Assembly: GCF_010093815.1 (NCBI RefSeq)
Contig: NW_022985552.1
Location: forward strand, 186,001-250,000
DNA: 64,000 nt
Source of the DNA: Pseudovirgaria hyperparasitica
Taxonomy: Eukaryota > Ascomycota > Dothideomycetes > Acrospermales > Acrospermaceae
Reading direction: 5' to 3'
Part shown: piece after piece, positions 45,100-56,406 of the stretch
How positions within the stretch are numbered: position 1 is the stretch's first letter
Layout: each line of letters begins with the position of its first letter
The notes under the pieces: model-generated
What the model was told of the DNA's origin: nothing
The model's database searches: none
Seen by the model: the letters and a program-made list of their open reading frames with translations, nothing else
Made by a program: the position numbers and the translations under genes

Positions 45100-46399
45100 G
45101 GCGGGATCCAAATGGCGTGTTCCATAGACACCGAAGACCAGCAACGGATATCTAGAACACTGAAGTGAAAGCCGATGGAAAGGTTGAGAGAAAAACTCGA
45201 GGGTATTTAAAACAGAGCACTACCAGCAGTCCACGATCACGATACAACAAGCTCCACTCTGGAAAAGCCAGGTGATGTGGAAGCGCGCTTTAGTGTTGCA
45301 TAACAGGTCCGTGATTTGTTGATTAGGCGTTTACATGCAGGCACTCGGGCCTAAAGTAATGGGTAGCCGGCCGGTTTGAAGCTCACCGCTAGGAATGTAA
45401 TGAGGGAACTTCACCACTTTCGTGTAAGGCGGCTTGGCGGAGTGGGTATAAGATTGAGCGACGTGGGGCAAGAAGAAGGGTTCAGAAATAGAATCGAACA
45501 CGGCAGATTGCTGAGAGTAATGAAAAAGACGTGGATAGACTGCTGCAAAGGGCAGAGAAATAGTAGTAGTCCTTTTGGAGATCGATCATGAGAACGAACG
45601 ACTTTCACATGTGAATGAAAACCGCTAGGTACGGACCTACTTGGCACAGTCACGACCACGAGCAGCAGCATCCATTCCATTCTCGTGATATGGAAAGCCA
45701 CCGCCACGAACCATGAAAGTCCATAAGAACGGACCTGCAGAAGATCTGAAGGCGCGACGGTGAGTTGCTGGCAGAAATCAAGTGGTCATGCAGCCGCGAG
45801 TCACTTCACCGCCAGGCCGAGATCGCTGGATCAACACGCGCGCCGCCTGCAATGATAGAGACAACAGCTCATGCTCCAACCAACGAGCCGTGTCTTGCCC
45901 GCATGCCTCATGCGGGCAATGAGGAAGACGCACATGAGCTGTCGATTTCCATGGGTCAGCATCGCCCATCGCGAGGCTGTTGTCGACGATCGTACCGAGT
46001 TGTGAGAGGACGTGCGATGGATGATGGATGCGAATGTCAACTGTTTCAGACGATCCATCAATCTGCTGGCGGCGCTTAGGCTGCCTGTAGCAGTGTAGCT
46101 TCGGTCCAGTTGCCGCCAATCAGCCAAATCGTCGGCCGCATGTCCGGCTCGAGCGATGGATGCGCACATCTGGCGGCGGTTCTACCCGAGAGCGCCTCGG
46201 TCCGTGATGACTGTGAAGTCTGTTTTGTGAGATCAAATCTAAGGCGTGGATGTATATCATGGAGGAAGGGTGGACACTCATTTGAGTCCGGAAGATGATT
46301 GCGTGTATTGTATGCACTAGACCATTATTGGATGGCTTGGGAACAAGGGACTTGATCAGCAGACGACATCGCACCATCTCATCAGACACGGTAACAGAA
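45100..46399. other. Intergenic, no gene seen
   Basis: Frames of about 110 codons overlap on both strands (45765-46455) without agreement or family resemblance; several begin at non-ATG codons. Confidence 0.4.
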
Positions 46400-47050
46400 C
46401 TATCTCGTGTCGGAAAACGTGCTTGACACGGCAGTGTATACGAGCTTGAGGTCAACCAAGGTACTTCCTATGTGCTGCTGTTCGCTTCGTAGCTCGTTCA
46501 CGGTTACTAGAATGGACTGGAGGGCTTTGATGTCGCTGATTGGAACAGTTGTATCTGGCATGTCGTCAAACTGGAGCATCACCTGCGATTGCTCTGGTGG
46601 ATTCGGACTCGTCCGGGTATACCGGATCATGTTCATTGCGACCTTGGCAAATTCTGCCGCGTCAATGTCCCGTATCAGGCGTGTTTCCGCATGCCTTGAT
46701 GGCCAGAAGAGCAGTTCACTCACGTGCAGAATCGTTCCACTTGGCATGGTGAGATAGATGGATCCAGCCGTGTCTGTGCTGCTGTTATTGTCGAGGTTAC
46801 AGTTCGGGTATGCGGATATGGCTTCTGAATTTGGGGGTGTGGTGCGCTGCACTGTTGTGGTGTGCTGCACTGTTGTGGTGCGCTGCACTGTTGTGGTGCG
46901 CCCGGGGTTGACAAGATCTTTATATTCGCGGCGCCTCCTTAGTAGTGCGAGCTCGTCTTTGAATTGTTGGGTAGCGACATCGCGAGCAGCGGTGTTCCAT
47001 AGTGGCATGGGTCTCTTCCGGGCTTTGGTGCTCAAACGCGTACCGGACAT
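46400..47050 (-). CDS. Hypothetical protein with TTTVQR repeats
   Basis: Single open frame, 216 aa, with an ATG at 47050 (MSGTRLSTKARKRPMPLWN). The basic N-terminus includes LLRRRREYKDLV, followed by three hexapeptide repeats TTTVQR/H. The C-terminal half could be globular: IYLTMPSGTILHVSELLFW, AAEFAKVAMNMIRYTRT, ILVTVNELRSEQQHIGSTLVDLKLVY. It ends in what may be a short coiled coil. No family recognised. It borders the AT-rich segment with the SNF2 remnant and may be lineage-specific. The reading frame is seen; expression is not established. Confidence 0.5.
   Translation of the reverse strand: MSGTRLSTKARKRPMPLWNTAARDVATQQFKDELALLRRRREYKDLVNPGRTTTVQRTTTVQHTTTVQRTTPPNSEAISAYPNCNLDNNSSTDTAGSIYLTMPSGTILHVSELLFWPSRHAETRLIRDIDAAEFAKVAMNMIRYTRTSPNPPEQSQVMLQFDDMPDTTVPISDIKALQSILVTVNELRSEQQHIGSTLVDLKLVYTAVSSTFSDTR
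46843..46896 (-). repeat. Three tandem 18-bp units inside the hypothetical gene
   Basis: Plus-strand unit TGCGCTGCACTGTTGTGG at 46843, 46861 (one base different) and 46879; in frame it encodes the TTTVQR/H hexapeptide. Confidence 0.9.
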
Positions 47051-47450
47051 GTGCTTTTGTATCGAGAACTAGATAAGCGCTATATCAGTATGCAACATAA
47101 GCTAATACTCTTCCCGAGGCATTAGGTACATTATACTTGGATACTCAATAGAAGCTAAACTTCTCAAAGTAGAAAACAGATATATTTTTACATTCTAGAT
47201 GATACATCAGATAGGTTATATATCACTTCTTACACAGTTGCTATTGCACGAGTACATCACCCACGAGTCTAGCAGCTAGCTCCAATATCGTATCCTCATG
47301 TGCTTAGATCCTTGATGTATGTATGTGAAGAAACGCGTTACTATCAAGTCGCTATGGAGCTGCTACTACTATCTAGCAGAGGAAGTTGCTGAATGTTCTG
47401 ATAGATATCTAGGAAATGGCAACCTCTATTACCTATGGTCAAGTCACATC
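47051..47450. other. AT-rich intergenic stretch
   Basis: Notably AT-rich compared with the neighbours (for example 47100-47300). No gene seen; it might contain decayed sequence downstream of the SNF2 fragment. Confidence 0.45.
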
Positions 47451-48041
47451 TTACCCCACTCCGTCTGAAGTAAACAACTCTTTGTTCCAGATATCGTCGG
47501 CGTAGCGTTGGTACAGGAAGCGTCCAGATGATGAGTCCATAGGTAGGTTAGTTGTATACTTCCGCAACGGTGGCAGGTCCTGTCCAATCATGTGTGTGTA
47601 GTTTTTGGAGCACGGAGGGTATGTTGATGTATACGTTCTGCGTTTAATCGTGCGTGCAAACGTAATCTGCAGGCGCTCTCCGATCTCCGTTTTGTCCATT
47701 TCCTCTTTTCTACCATTAGTACCGGACACGACGTGTGACGTAAAGGTCATTGAACATGCCTGGAACTTCCTAAACTTCTTCTCTGTGATAAACTGACTTG
47801 GGAATTCTGGCAGCCAGGGGTCACATGGGATCTTGGCTCGGCGACAAAGCTTCCGAAGCTGTAGCCACTCTGAACATAGTTTTGGAGACTCGAATATTCT
47901 GAGCCAACCGACAAAGTTGGCAGGTGAGTTGATGATTGGTGTAGCGCTCATGAGTGTATTGTAACAAGCACCCAAGAGGCGAACAGCAAAGTTCATCTTG
48001 GATCGCGGATTTCTCATAATGTGAGCTTCGTCACCTATTAC
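47451..48041 (-). pseudogene. SNF2-family helicase fragment
   Basis: From about 48041 down the minus strand reads VIGDEAHIMRNPRSK, a SNF2 motif II (DEAH box with the usual RNPRSK context). It continues through LMSATPIINSPANFVGWLRIFE (motif III) and about 150 further residues up to a stop at 47451. The upstream Walker A part (motif I) and the whole second RecA lobe are not visible nearby, and a TAG stands just before VIGDEAH. That TAG could be an intron acceptor, but no upstream exon was found. Therefore it looks like a remnant of a larger SNF2/Rad5- or Rad16-like gene of the kind expanded in some filamentous fungi. It sits in AT-rich DNA. A spliced functional gene is less likely but not excluded. 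Confidence 0.55.
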
Positions 48042-48339
48042 CTACTCGGCCATCGTGTTTTGGTAGTGTGACTTGACACGTTATTGTCAAGAAGCTGTTT
48101 CACGTTCAGTTGTGCACACTGTAGAAGAACTGTCTAGCGCCCTGCTGGGTACTCGAAAAGTGGCTTCTCGGGTCCCTTAATCACTCTTCGTGATACACAA
48201 AGTACACAACAAGTCACGTCATAGAAGCAGTGATGCAAGTCAAGATGTGGTAGCTATTTTCGCTACGGTGCTACGATAAAGCGGTGAAAACCGCGCACTG
48301 CTCTGCTGGGTAGCCAAAATGTTGGCTCCTCCTCCACCC

Positions 48340-49497
48340 TCAAACCCCCCTCATCCCCCTCACCACCTCCTCCAACTGCTCCATTCGGAGCTTCAGCTCC
48401 TCGAACTCTGCGAGGCTTGGTACGGAAATCCCACCCACGTTGCCGCGGAATGGGTTGATGCGACCCTGCTTGTTCAGGGCCTCGGTCAGCAGGACACGGT
48501 AATGCTCCTCCTTTGAGAAGCGTGGCTCGCGCTCGGACAAGTCCTGCGCCAGGTTCTCGAGCTTGACGAGGCCCTTCTCTACATCCTCGAAGGCGTAGTT
48601 GGACCAATCCGTGTGTTCGTAGACTCCCGGACCACAGGGGCCAGGGTGGCCAAGTTGGCCAGGGAGGATCAGCCGGAGTCTGGACGCGTTGTCCGGGCGG
48701 AGGGTGGCCAGCGAAGTGGAGAGAGCGACACGGCGAGGGGAGCCTGACATGCGTGAGCTGATGTCTGGAAGAAGTACTCGGCTACGAGGGCTTCCGAGAG
48801 CAACGTGGATAAGTCCTCGATTACCTTCAGTATCACCCTCTGAGATGGAGGGTGTGGCGGACCTGACGGAACGCGGAGACGTAACGCTAGACTCAGCGGC
48901 AATGATGGTGTGGAAAGAAGAACCCAACATGGGTACTGTCGGTTGAGCGTATAGACTGGGAGTTGGCGAGCCGAATGGACTGTTGTCGGGGTTGGTACGA
49001 CCATGTCTGCTGAAATCAAGGCTCACGGCGTCGTTGTGATGCTCTTCAATGGCATCGAGGCGAGTAGCGACGCGGGAAACGTCGACGGGAAGACTCATCT
49101 GGACTGGCTCACCAGCGAAGCCGGTGATAGAACGAGGTCCGGGAGTGTTGACAGGGACAGTCGCGCCAACAGTGCTGCTAGAATCGGTGCTCACAGTGTC
49201 AGAGCGACGGCGAATCGGAAGGTTGAACGCAGTCATGACTTGGGCGGCAGACGGAGTTGAGCTTGGTGGAGGTCCATCCGGAAATGGATTGCCATCTTCA
49301 CCAAACGCGATCAGCTTTCGATTGGACCACAGCCTGCGGCTGATAGGACTGAGAGAAACGATCTTACCTTTGCGGCTGCCTTCGACCTTAGCATTAGGAA
49401 TGTCGATGGGAGCTGAAGGACCGACAGGAGCCGAAGATTCATCCATATTCGCCGCAGAGTCCACAGAAGCTGGAACGTCGATTGGAGATGAAGACAT
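48340..49497 (-). CDS. Ser/Pro-rich protein of unknown function
   Basis: Single exon, 385 aa, ATG at 49497 (MSSSPIDVPASVDS); the frame extends upstream to 49530 but only to a GTG. Mostly disordered, with motifs typical of fungal regulatory tails (SPISRRLWSNRKLIAFGEDG, LPIRRRSDTVSTDSSS, many SP/TP sites). The C-terminal 100 residues are more ordered: GPGVYEHTDWSNYAFEDVEKGLVKLENLAQDL and a terminal coiled coil, SLAEFEELKLRMEQLEEVVRGMRG. No catalytic domain, membrane helix or signal peptide. Many predicted proline-directed phosphosites suggest a regulated cytosolic or nuclear protein; this is inference. Confidence 0.7.
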   Translation of the reverse strand: MSSSPIDVPASVDSAANMDESSAPVGPSAPIDIPNAKVEGSRKGKIVSLSPISRRLWSNRKLIAFGEDGNPFPDGPPPSSTPSAAQVMTAFNLPIRRRSDTVSTDSSSTVGATVPVNTPGPRSITGFAGEPVQMSLPVDVSRVATRLDAIEEHHNDAVSLDFSRHGRTNPDNSPFGSPTPSLYAQPTVPMLGSSFHTIIAAESSVTSPRSVRSATPSISEGDTEGNRGLIHVALGSPRSRVLLPDISSRMSGSPRRVALSTSLATLRPDNASRLRLILPGQLGHPGPCGPGVYEHTDWSNYAFEDVEKGLVKLENLAQDLSEREPRFSKEEHYRVLLTEALNKQGRINPFRGNVGGISVPSLAEFEELKLRMEQLEEVVRGMRGV

Positions 49498-51521
49498 TGT
49501 ACAATCGGCCGAGTATCGCGTACTGTACACGAGATCTGAGCGGTGAACGAAGCGATGAAGACAGAGTATGATGTAACAGGTCTCTTATTGACACTGTACG
49601 ACGCGTGAATGTGTGAGCTGATCAATGTCTGAAATGAAGGGCATTGAGGGAAACTTACAGCTGAGAGAATGTCACAGTTTGTCACAAGAGAAAAGGTTGT
49701 AGGAAGGTAGAAAGTTAGAGGTGGGCGAAGACTATATATGAGATAGGGACTCGAAGTGAATCAGTTGCTGCACTCAATTCTTCTGGTCCAGTGACGTGTA
49801 CAGGCAGTAACGGTGGTCCGAGCGGGTACTTTGCAGCAAAGTGAATTGAGTGAACTGCGAAAAGCGCAATATGGAGCGGTGAGTGAGACTTTTCACTTTC
49901 GTCATGCGATCGGATCTGAGAGAAACCTGGAAAACGCGGGGAAAACATGAGGGGCAGAACGCGGAGAGTAGATTGTGGGGAAGAAAAGGGGAAAAGGAAG
50001 GAGCAAAGGGGGCGGATGCTTTTCTGTTTCTCCATGCGTGTACGAGACGTTTGTTCTTCACACTGACAGTAAAGCAGTGTTATGTATGTGAGGACTTGGG
50101 GGACGCGCAGTGTGAAACAAGACTCTAGGAGATAGTGGACTGTTGGCATGTTCAGGAGTTATCGGAACCAGAATTGACAGAGCATCTGACATTATGTTGA
50201 CAATAAAACGCAGCGAAAGTTGGACTGTTTGCTATGCTCTTGTGATCCACGCACACGTCAACGATACTATCGAAGAGATAGGGGGTTCTATATGAAACTG
50301 GATTTACTTGAAGTAGAAATGATGCTCAGATCTCGACAGAAACGAAATACGTGCCCTATGGCTCGGTGGTGGTGGTCATTATTTGATTTCTGCGCATGCT
50401 GCCTGCCCTCACCACAGTATTATTCCCTGACGCTGTTCAGAAAACCGAGACAGACGATCGAAGATCATGTAGAGCAGCACCAATATAATTTTTCCAATTG
50501 ATACAGCAGTACCTAAACTGGCAGACCTAGCCAGTATGATGTTGCGAGCCTTGTTACTGACCTGTGGACGTGTTCAGGGGGTGAGGTCGTAATATCATCC
50601 CACAGCGAAAGCACCGATCTGAGAAACGCGTCCAGCTAAGAGCTCATAGACCACTAGATTCAACACATTTGCGATAAACTCGAAAGAAAGAAGGGAAATG
50701 AGCGAATTCAGATCCTCATGCATTGATACCTACGAAGCAGAAAGAAATGGCTCGTACCGGCATAGATGTCCCAATAGTGGTGATTGCCCGTAAACAGTAC
50801 CAACGTTTGTGTTGGTAGTGTTAGCCATATATGCTATGGTCACAATGCCTCTACATTACCTTACTACAGTGATAGCATTGAGCCTAGGCCAGTACACTCC
50901 GGAGTGTCATTACCTGTGGCTGTATAGGGGGGTAATATTGAAGTTCTCGTCTATGTTGTATACGCCATGTGGTATGTATCCCTAGCCCCGTCATACGGCG
51001 CCGAAGCTGATTGATGGTAGCTTGTGTTATGACTTCTAGAGTGTAAACAAGAGATCTTGGTCCAGGAAAAGTCACCAGGTCACCAGGAGTGCGCTCCGGA
51101 AGTGTCCGGCTTGAGTGTACTGCGCCAAAGCCCTCGTTATATTCGCAGCAATAATGCGTATGTCGATGTTGGGCAGGCAGTGAGACACGAAACGATCCAA
51201 TGCTGGAGCTATGCCGATGATGATCGCGATGACGATGAAGATAGAGTTCCCAGGGGTTCAAATGAAGTCGTCTGGAGTCGCATGAAGTCAAAGAAGACAA
51301 AGCATGGGGACTTGGCGGCGGGGGGGAGGAACGGAAGGAAGGCTAGTCAACTAAAAAGTAAGCGAGCCACACTCAGTGGGTAAAGTTGCCGTGGCAGAGA
51401 GTCGAGTTTTCTGGTTTTGTTATGATATAGGTATTCGCTATTCATAACTCAGTACAATCAATTCTCCTCCCGTCATCTTCCTCCTCCTATCTCTCATCTC
51501 CGGCTTACACGAGCCTCCCTA
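49498..51521. other. Intergenic, no gene seen
   Basis: 2.0 kb between divergent genes. Frames up to about 140 codons occur (for example 51300-50884, minus), but that one starts at TTG and resembles nothing. The last 100 bp before BFR1 are pyrimidine-rich, as in a leader. Confidence 0.45.
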
Positions 51522-53182
51522 ATGGCTGAATTGGCAACTCCATCGGCCGTAACCATGTCCACTTCCGATCCAGCACCCGCCAAAGGCGGCAAGCAGACAG
51601 TTGTCAAACCAGAGAGACCCGACGAGGAGAAATTCAAGGCGGAAGAAGCCAAGCTCGAGAAGGCTCTCAAGGAAGCACAGGACAAAACTGTCAGTGTTTA
51701 TGCTACCAATATACCCCAAGAGCCACCCAATTTCATTTGCGACAATGACTGACACATTCGCAATAGGCCAAGATCCAAGAGAAACTAAACAACCGCTCCA
51801 GCAACAAGGATTCCCCGACAGCTAAACGTCTCCAAGAGATCAAGGCGGAACAAGATGAGATCAAAGCCAAGCAGGCGGGAAGCAAGAACTCCTTTGCACA
51901 GGTCCAAGAGCGCAGAAAGAAGATTGACGAGCAAGTCAAGTCTCGCATTGCCGAACTAAATGCTGCCAAGGGTAAATTGAGCTTCAAGTCGGTGGAAGAA
52001 ATTGATCGGGAAATCCAACGTCTTCAGAAACAAGTCGACACTGGCACCATGAAGCTTGTCGAGGAAAAGAAGAATCTCAATGAGATTACGAATCTAAACA
52101 AACAACGCAAGAATTTCGCCGGATTCGAACAACAACAAAAGGCCATTGACGACTTGAAGGCTCAAAGCGCAGAACAAAGCAAGCAACTGAACGACCCCGA
52201 GCGCAAAGCACTCAACGATCGCTTCACTGCGCTGAAGAACGAAGCCGACGAGCTATATGGGCAGTCTCGTTCCGCCCAGAAGGATCAGAATGCTATTTGG
52301 GAAGAGAGGAACAAAGCGAGGACTGTCCAGAATGAGAAATTCGCTGCGCTAAGAAAACTTCGTGACGAGTACCACGGCGCCCTGAGAGAAGCAAAGAATT
52401 ACGAGCGCGAAGCACGTAAGATCAGGAACGAAAAGTACAAGGCTGAGCAGGATGCCTACCATGCTCAGAAGAGAAAGCAAAACGCCGCCACCAAGCTAGA
52501 GGAAGCAAGTGCTCCAGCGTACTCGAACGAGATCATCATCGCCGAAGGTCTCATTCGTTACTTCGACCCATCAGCACTCCCAGCTAAGACGGAAGCTGCA
52601 CCAAGCAAGTTCGCTGCTTCGGCAGGGGGTCGTGCGGTCGACACCAAAGGTTTCGAAGGCATGAAGGTCGCGAAGAAGGATGATGAGGATTACTTCCAAG
52701 GCACTGGTGGAAAGAAGGGCAAGAAAGGCAAGACAACCACTGCCGCAACCAAGTATTCTCTCGATATCGGGACCATCGATGAGCTGGGAAAAGTTGGCGT
52801 CAATCCTCCGTCTTCCCAAGCGGAGGTTCCTGGTGTTGTTGAGAAGCTCAAGGAGAAACTTGCGCACTGGAAGTCGGATCAGAAACGAGCAACTGATGAG
52901 GTACGTTGATCACTTGAACCCTAAATTGACCTAAATTGAAATTGATGTATGACTGACGTTGTACAGAACATCGCCAAGGCCCAAAAGGAAATCGACCGTC
53001 TCGAAGCTGAGGAAGCCAATGGAGGCAGTCGTGATGCAGCTACGAAGCCAGCCCAAGCCAACCAGGGTGTCAACGGCAAGCCTTCTGCAGAGGCAGAACT
53101 ACAGCAAGAGAAGGATGCGGACGCAGACGTCGCCGCTGAGTTGGAGAAGGCCAAGATCGAGGACGCCTCCGAGACCTCATAG
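51522..53182 (+). CDS. BFR1: Bfr1-like nuclear segregation / mRNP coiled-coil protein
   Basis: Three exons: 51522-51689, 51767-52900, 52967-53182; introns of 77 and 66 nt; predicted 505 aa. Yeast Bfr1 is an mRNP component on ER-bound polysomes, first found through brefeldin A resistance and chromosome segregation effects. The protein is almost all charged coiled coil: EEKFKAEEAKLEKALKEAQ, SFKSVEEIDREIQRLQKQVD, LNEITNLNKQRKNF, KNEADELYGQ, IWEERNKARTVQNEKFAALR. Then come YSNEIIIAEGLIRYFDPSA and a Lys-rich patch, KKGKKGK. The SFKSVEEIDREI and YFDPSALP blocks are characteristic of the family. The joins preserve phase (QDKT-AKIQ and ATDE-NIAK). Acidic Ala/Glu-rich C-terminus. Start at the first ATG (MAELATPS); the ATG 11 codons further is an alternative. 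Confidence 0.88.
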
Positions 53183-54395
53183 CACCGCTGAAAGACCCTA
53201 ACTATGCGTACGATCACTACATGAGATTGATGTGGTGGGATCATAATGGGATTTGGTCTTGCATCGCACAAGTCCATGAGCATCGTCCAGAACGTTGGGA
53301 GACAGTGGTTATATACTGCTCGATAATCAGAGCACCGTATCATAATGAAATTAGTGCCGATTCAGGCGAGAAACCAAGTCGTCTTTTGCTCAATCGGCTC
53401 CAAAAGGATATCTAATAGTAATCGGCAGACTGAATTTGACTGGGGGATGGAGGGCAAGGTAAGCACCAGTATCAGGATGGCAAAATTTCCCAGAAGTTAT
53501 ACGCCAGCGTATGCAAAGGAAGCACAGATGCGCAATAATGGTAAGACAGAGTGGTCAGATTCGCTCTTATTACTGATCGGTCTCAGATGGTCACATTAAC
53601 TCACAAGCCTCGAAACTGGATTCATGATTCGATATCATTGTCGGTTGAGCAAATGCCCCATATAGCCGCCAGCATCGTTCCCATCAACCGTCTCACGCTC
53701 ATTTCCGGTAGCAGGAACATAATAACAATCCATCAAAGGTTGAACAAAACTTCCAAGCGATGTTCCAGTCTCCTAATTTGACAGCCTCTGACACGTTGAT
53801 CGTTTGGCCTAGCTATGGAGTCGGGTTTCGCACCCTTGCAATTGTTGCCGGTCTCCAAGCGAAGGGATCCCAGCTTCATTTTCGACAGCGCGCCATGGCT
53901 CCACATTACAAGCTCCTATAGATATCGACATATCCAGATGCCCCGTTATCACGAGAACCATGTCGATAGAAGTCTTCAAGATTGTATTATGCTGTGCCCG
54001 CGGAGGATGCTAAACATGGCTCTTACGTCGCCTACAATCATAGGGGGCATATACACCTAGTCGTAATATCGAGTGTGAAGCACAAGGGTAATGGAACGCC
54101 GCTTATGGGTGATTGCCATGAAAGGAGTATCCGGCGGCTCGATCCTTATGCACCGATCTCTAGAATTTTCGAAGCAGATATAACTAACGCATGTCTACAG
54201 AATCTCCATCTTGAAGACATCGACTTCACCGCATCTAACCAAGCCTCTCGTTTATTCATTTCACTATTCATTTTCAATTTCTTGATACCTTTCCTGGAGA
54301 ATAGGTATCGGCCGGTCCTTCTTGACACCCTTTACTTCTTTTACTTATCTTTGTTATATCACGTATATCAAGTACACCCACGAGCACCACGCATC
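53183..54395. other. Intergenic, no gene seen
   Basis: BFR1 3' flank and promoter of the secreted-protein gene. The upstream in-frame extension to 53982 has no coding character. The last 150 bp are T/C-rich with TTATATCACGTATATC near 54353-54368. Confidence 0.45.
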
Positions 54396-55630
54396 ATGAA
54401 GAACTCACTCATCCTATCCCTCCCCTTTCTCATCTCAATCTCCTCCGCCACACCAATCCAGCGCTCACACATCCACCGTCGCGAAGTCCCCCAAGAACAC
54501 TCCCACGAGGCCATCCTCCGCACAGTCAACACTCTCCTGAAAACCAACAATCCCGACAACATCCAAGATGCCGTCTTCGGCCTCCTCGGCAACGCCGCCG
54601 CCTCCACCGGCCAAGGCAACATCGCAGACACTGGTCCGTCTCCTTCTCCCCCTACCCCCCAACAAGTACATACATACTCACAAAAGCCCCCCCAACAGAC
54701 TGCCTCCAACAAGCCACCGCCGACCAAGCCTTCACCAACGCCAAAGCCGCCTCCGACACCCCCGGCATGACCGCCGCCCTCCTCTACCGCGCCCTCGAGC
54801 GCAACACCGGCAAAGTCGGCCTCGCAAGCACCCCCTGCACCGCCCTAACCGCCACAAACCCCGAAATCGCCGCTCTGACACAACACCAGGACCCGGCCTC
54901 CGCAGACGCCGCCCAGGGCAACAAAGCCCTCACCCTCGAGCTCGCGCGCCAGATTGCCAGCGTGGGCGGCGATCCGCTGGATGCGCTCAAGGCCGGCACG
55001 TTTGCCCCGGGCGATGTGAATGATCCGACGGCGCGGGGGAACTCGTGTGACGATGCGGATGATGCGCAGGGGTGTATTGAGAGTTTGGGACTGCGGGTTG
55101 ATGATGCTACTGAGGCGGAGATTCGGGATGCTGTGGCTGGGGCGGGTGGTGCTGGTGCTGAGGCGGATGCAGGGGCTGGGACGATGACGATGACGGTGAT
55201 GTCGGATGTGCCTGTGGCTAGCACGGCGGTTGATCCGGCGGCGGCGGTAGTCGGGTGCGGAGCTCCGGGTGCGACGGCTGCTGTCGTTGCAACGCCTACA
55301 CCTACACCTACACCTACTGCGGTTGCGGACCCAGCTCCTGCGGACGCGACGGCGCTCGATCTGGGCTTGTGTGCGGATCCGACGATTGTGTTTGGCGGCC
55401 CGTTTGATGGGCGCAAGGAGGATGCGTTCCAGCCGGCTGATACGGCGACGTTTACGCATGGGTCGGCGCTGGGGATCAAGGTGATTACGGACTTTATCTG
55501 TCAGCAGTTGGAGGTGAAGTGTAAGGCGAGTGCGGATGCGATTGCGGCGTGTAATCAGGGGGCGGCGGATGCGCAGGGTGCTCAGGGGCAGGGGGCGGCG
55601 GATGCGTTTAATCGGGCGCTTGGGTTTTGA
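54396..55630 (+). CDS. Secreted/cell-wall type protein, Ala-rich, unknown function
   Basis: Two exons, 54396-54633 and 54699-55630, with a 65-nt intron; predicted 389 aa. Signal peptide MKNSLILSLPFLISISSATP, then a dibasic site HRRE that could be a Kex2-type cleavage. The middle has the conserved block DCLQQATADQAFTNAKAAS and TPCTALTATNPEIAALTQHQDPAS. An acidic and Gly/Ala-rich linker follows, with TPTPTPTPTAV. The C-terminal block is FGGPFDGRKEDAFQPADTATF-like, with HGSALGIKVITDFICQQLEVKC and ADAFNRALGF. Proteins with these blocks are widespread in ascomycetes, often carrying an unhelpful label such as ribosomal S17-like; none is a ribosomal protein. No GPI signal seen. Codons after about 54700 are strongly GC-ended, as in highly expressed fungal genes. 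Confidence 0.78.
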
Positions 55631-55830
55631 GGGATGGGTTGTGCGGTTGGGGATGTTGGGTGGGCGTTGAGATCTGGTGGAGTTGTGTTGGATACTGATG
55701 TTCAAGTAGCTGATTAGTGTAGATGAGGATCTGAGACGACTCTGCTGTACACACTGCTCCATCAGTCACATGGATACACACCACCACCACCACCACCACC
55801 CCTATCCCATCCTCCAAACTCCCTCATTCC

Positions 55831-56406
55831 CTAAACCCTATCCTTCGCCCCAGCCCTCTCATCCAACACCACAACCTCCCCATGTTCCATATCCCCACTC
55901 CGATTCTTCTTCTTCAACTTATCCGGCGCCCACGCACAATACCACATCACCAACAACGCAACCGCAACCCCGATACTCAGCCCCACCGCAAGTCCGATCT
56001 TCGCACTCTTGCCCACCCCCTTATTCTCCTGCCTTGCCGCAAGCCGGTCTGTTCGTCGCTGCGCAGGTACAGCGGTGCGGACATCTATGTCTCCTTCGCT
56101 TGCGCGCGCGTTTGTAGTTTTCGTGTCCTAGATTCGGTTATTAATGCCCGTCTTAGCCGCTATGGACCGTTTCATATCAGTCAGAGCACTCACCGTCTCG
56201 CTATCTGCTGCCCGCCATGAGATCTGCACGTCCTCACCCCGAGCCACAACGTATGGCACTGTGGATACGAATGAAAGTTGTGCACGCTTCGCTCGTGCGT
56301 ACGTCCTGGGTTGAACTTGTTCCCGTGATGGTGCGGCAGCGCAGATGCTGAGGAGGAGGGATATGTATGCGAGGAGGAGTGTTACTGGGGACGATAGGCC
56401 ACGCAT
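55831..56406 (-). CDS. Small type I membrane protein, unknown function
   Basis: Two exons, 56406-56194 and 56127-55831, with a 66-nt intron; predicted 169 aa. Signal peptide MRGLSSPVTLLLAYISLLLSICAAAP, a lumenal/extracellular part of about 75 residues, one membrane helix (IGLAVGLSIGVAVALLVMWYCAW) and a short cytosolic tail with KKKNR. The architecture resembles small fungal wall-sensor-like or ER proteins. The lumenal part (VSTVPYVVARGEDVQISWRAADSET) may be an extracellular beta-strand segment but is too short to classify. The join SET-DTKTT is in phase. The ATG at 56406 was chosen because the signal peptide begins there; in-frame codons upstream are not ATG. Convergent with the secreted-protein gene (200 bp between stops). 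Confidence 0.72.

Noticed and set aside
50884-51300. 138-codon minus-strand frame
   Set aside because: Begins at TTG, no ATG near the start, no family resemblance.
54845-55762. 305-codon minus-strand frame over the secreted-protein gene
   Set aside because: Arg/Ser/Ile-rich reverse-frame artefact of GC-ended codons; the plus-strand gene has signal peptide, intron and conserved blocks.
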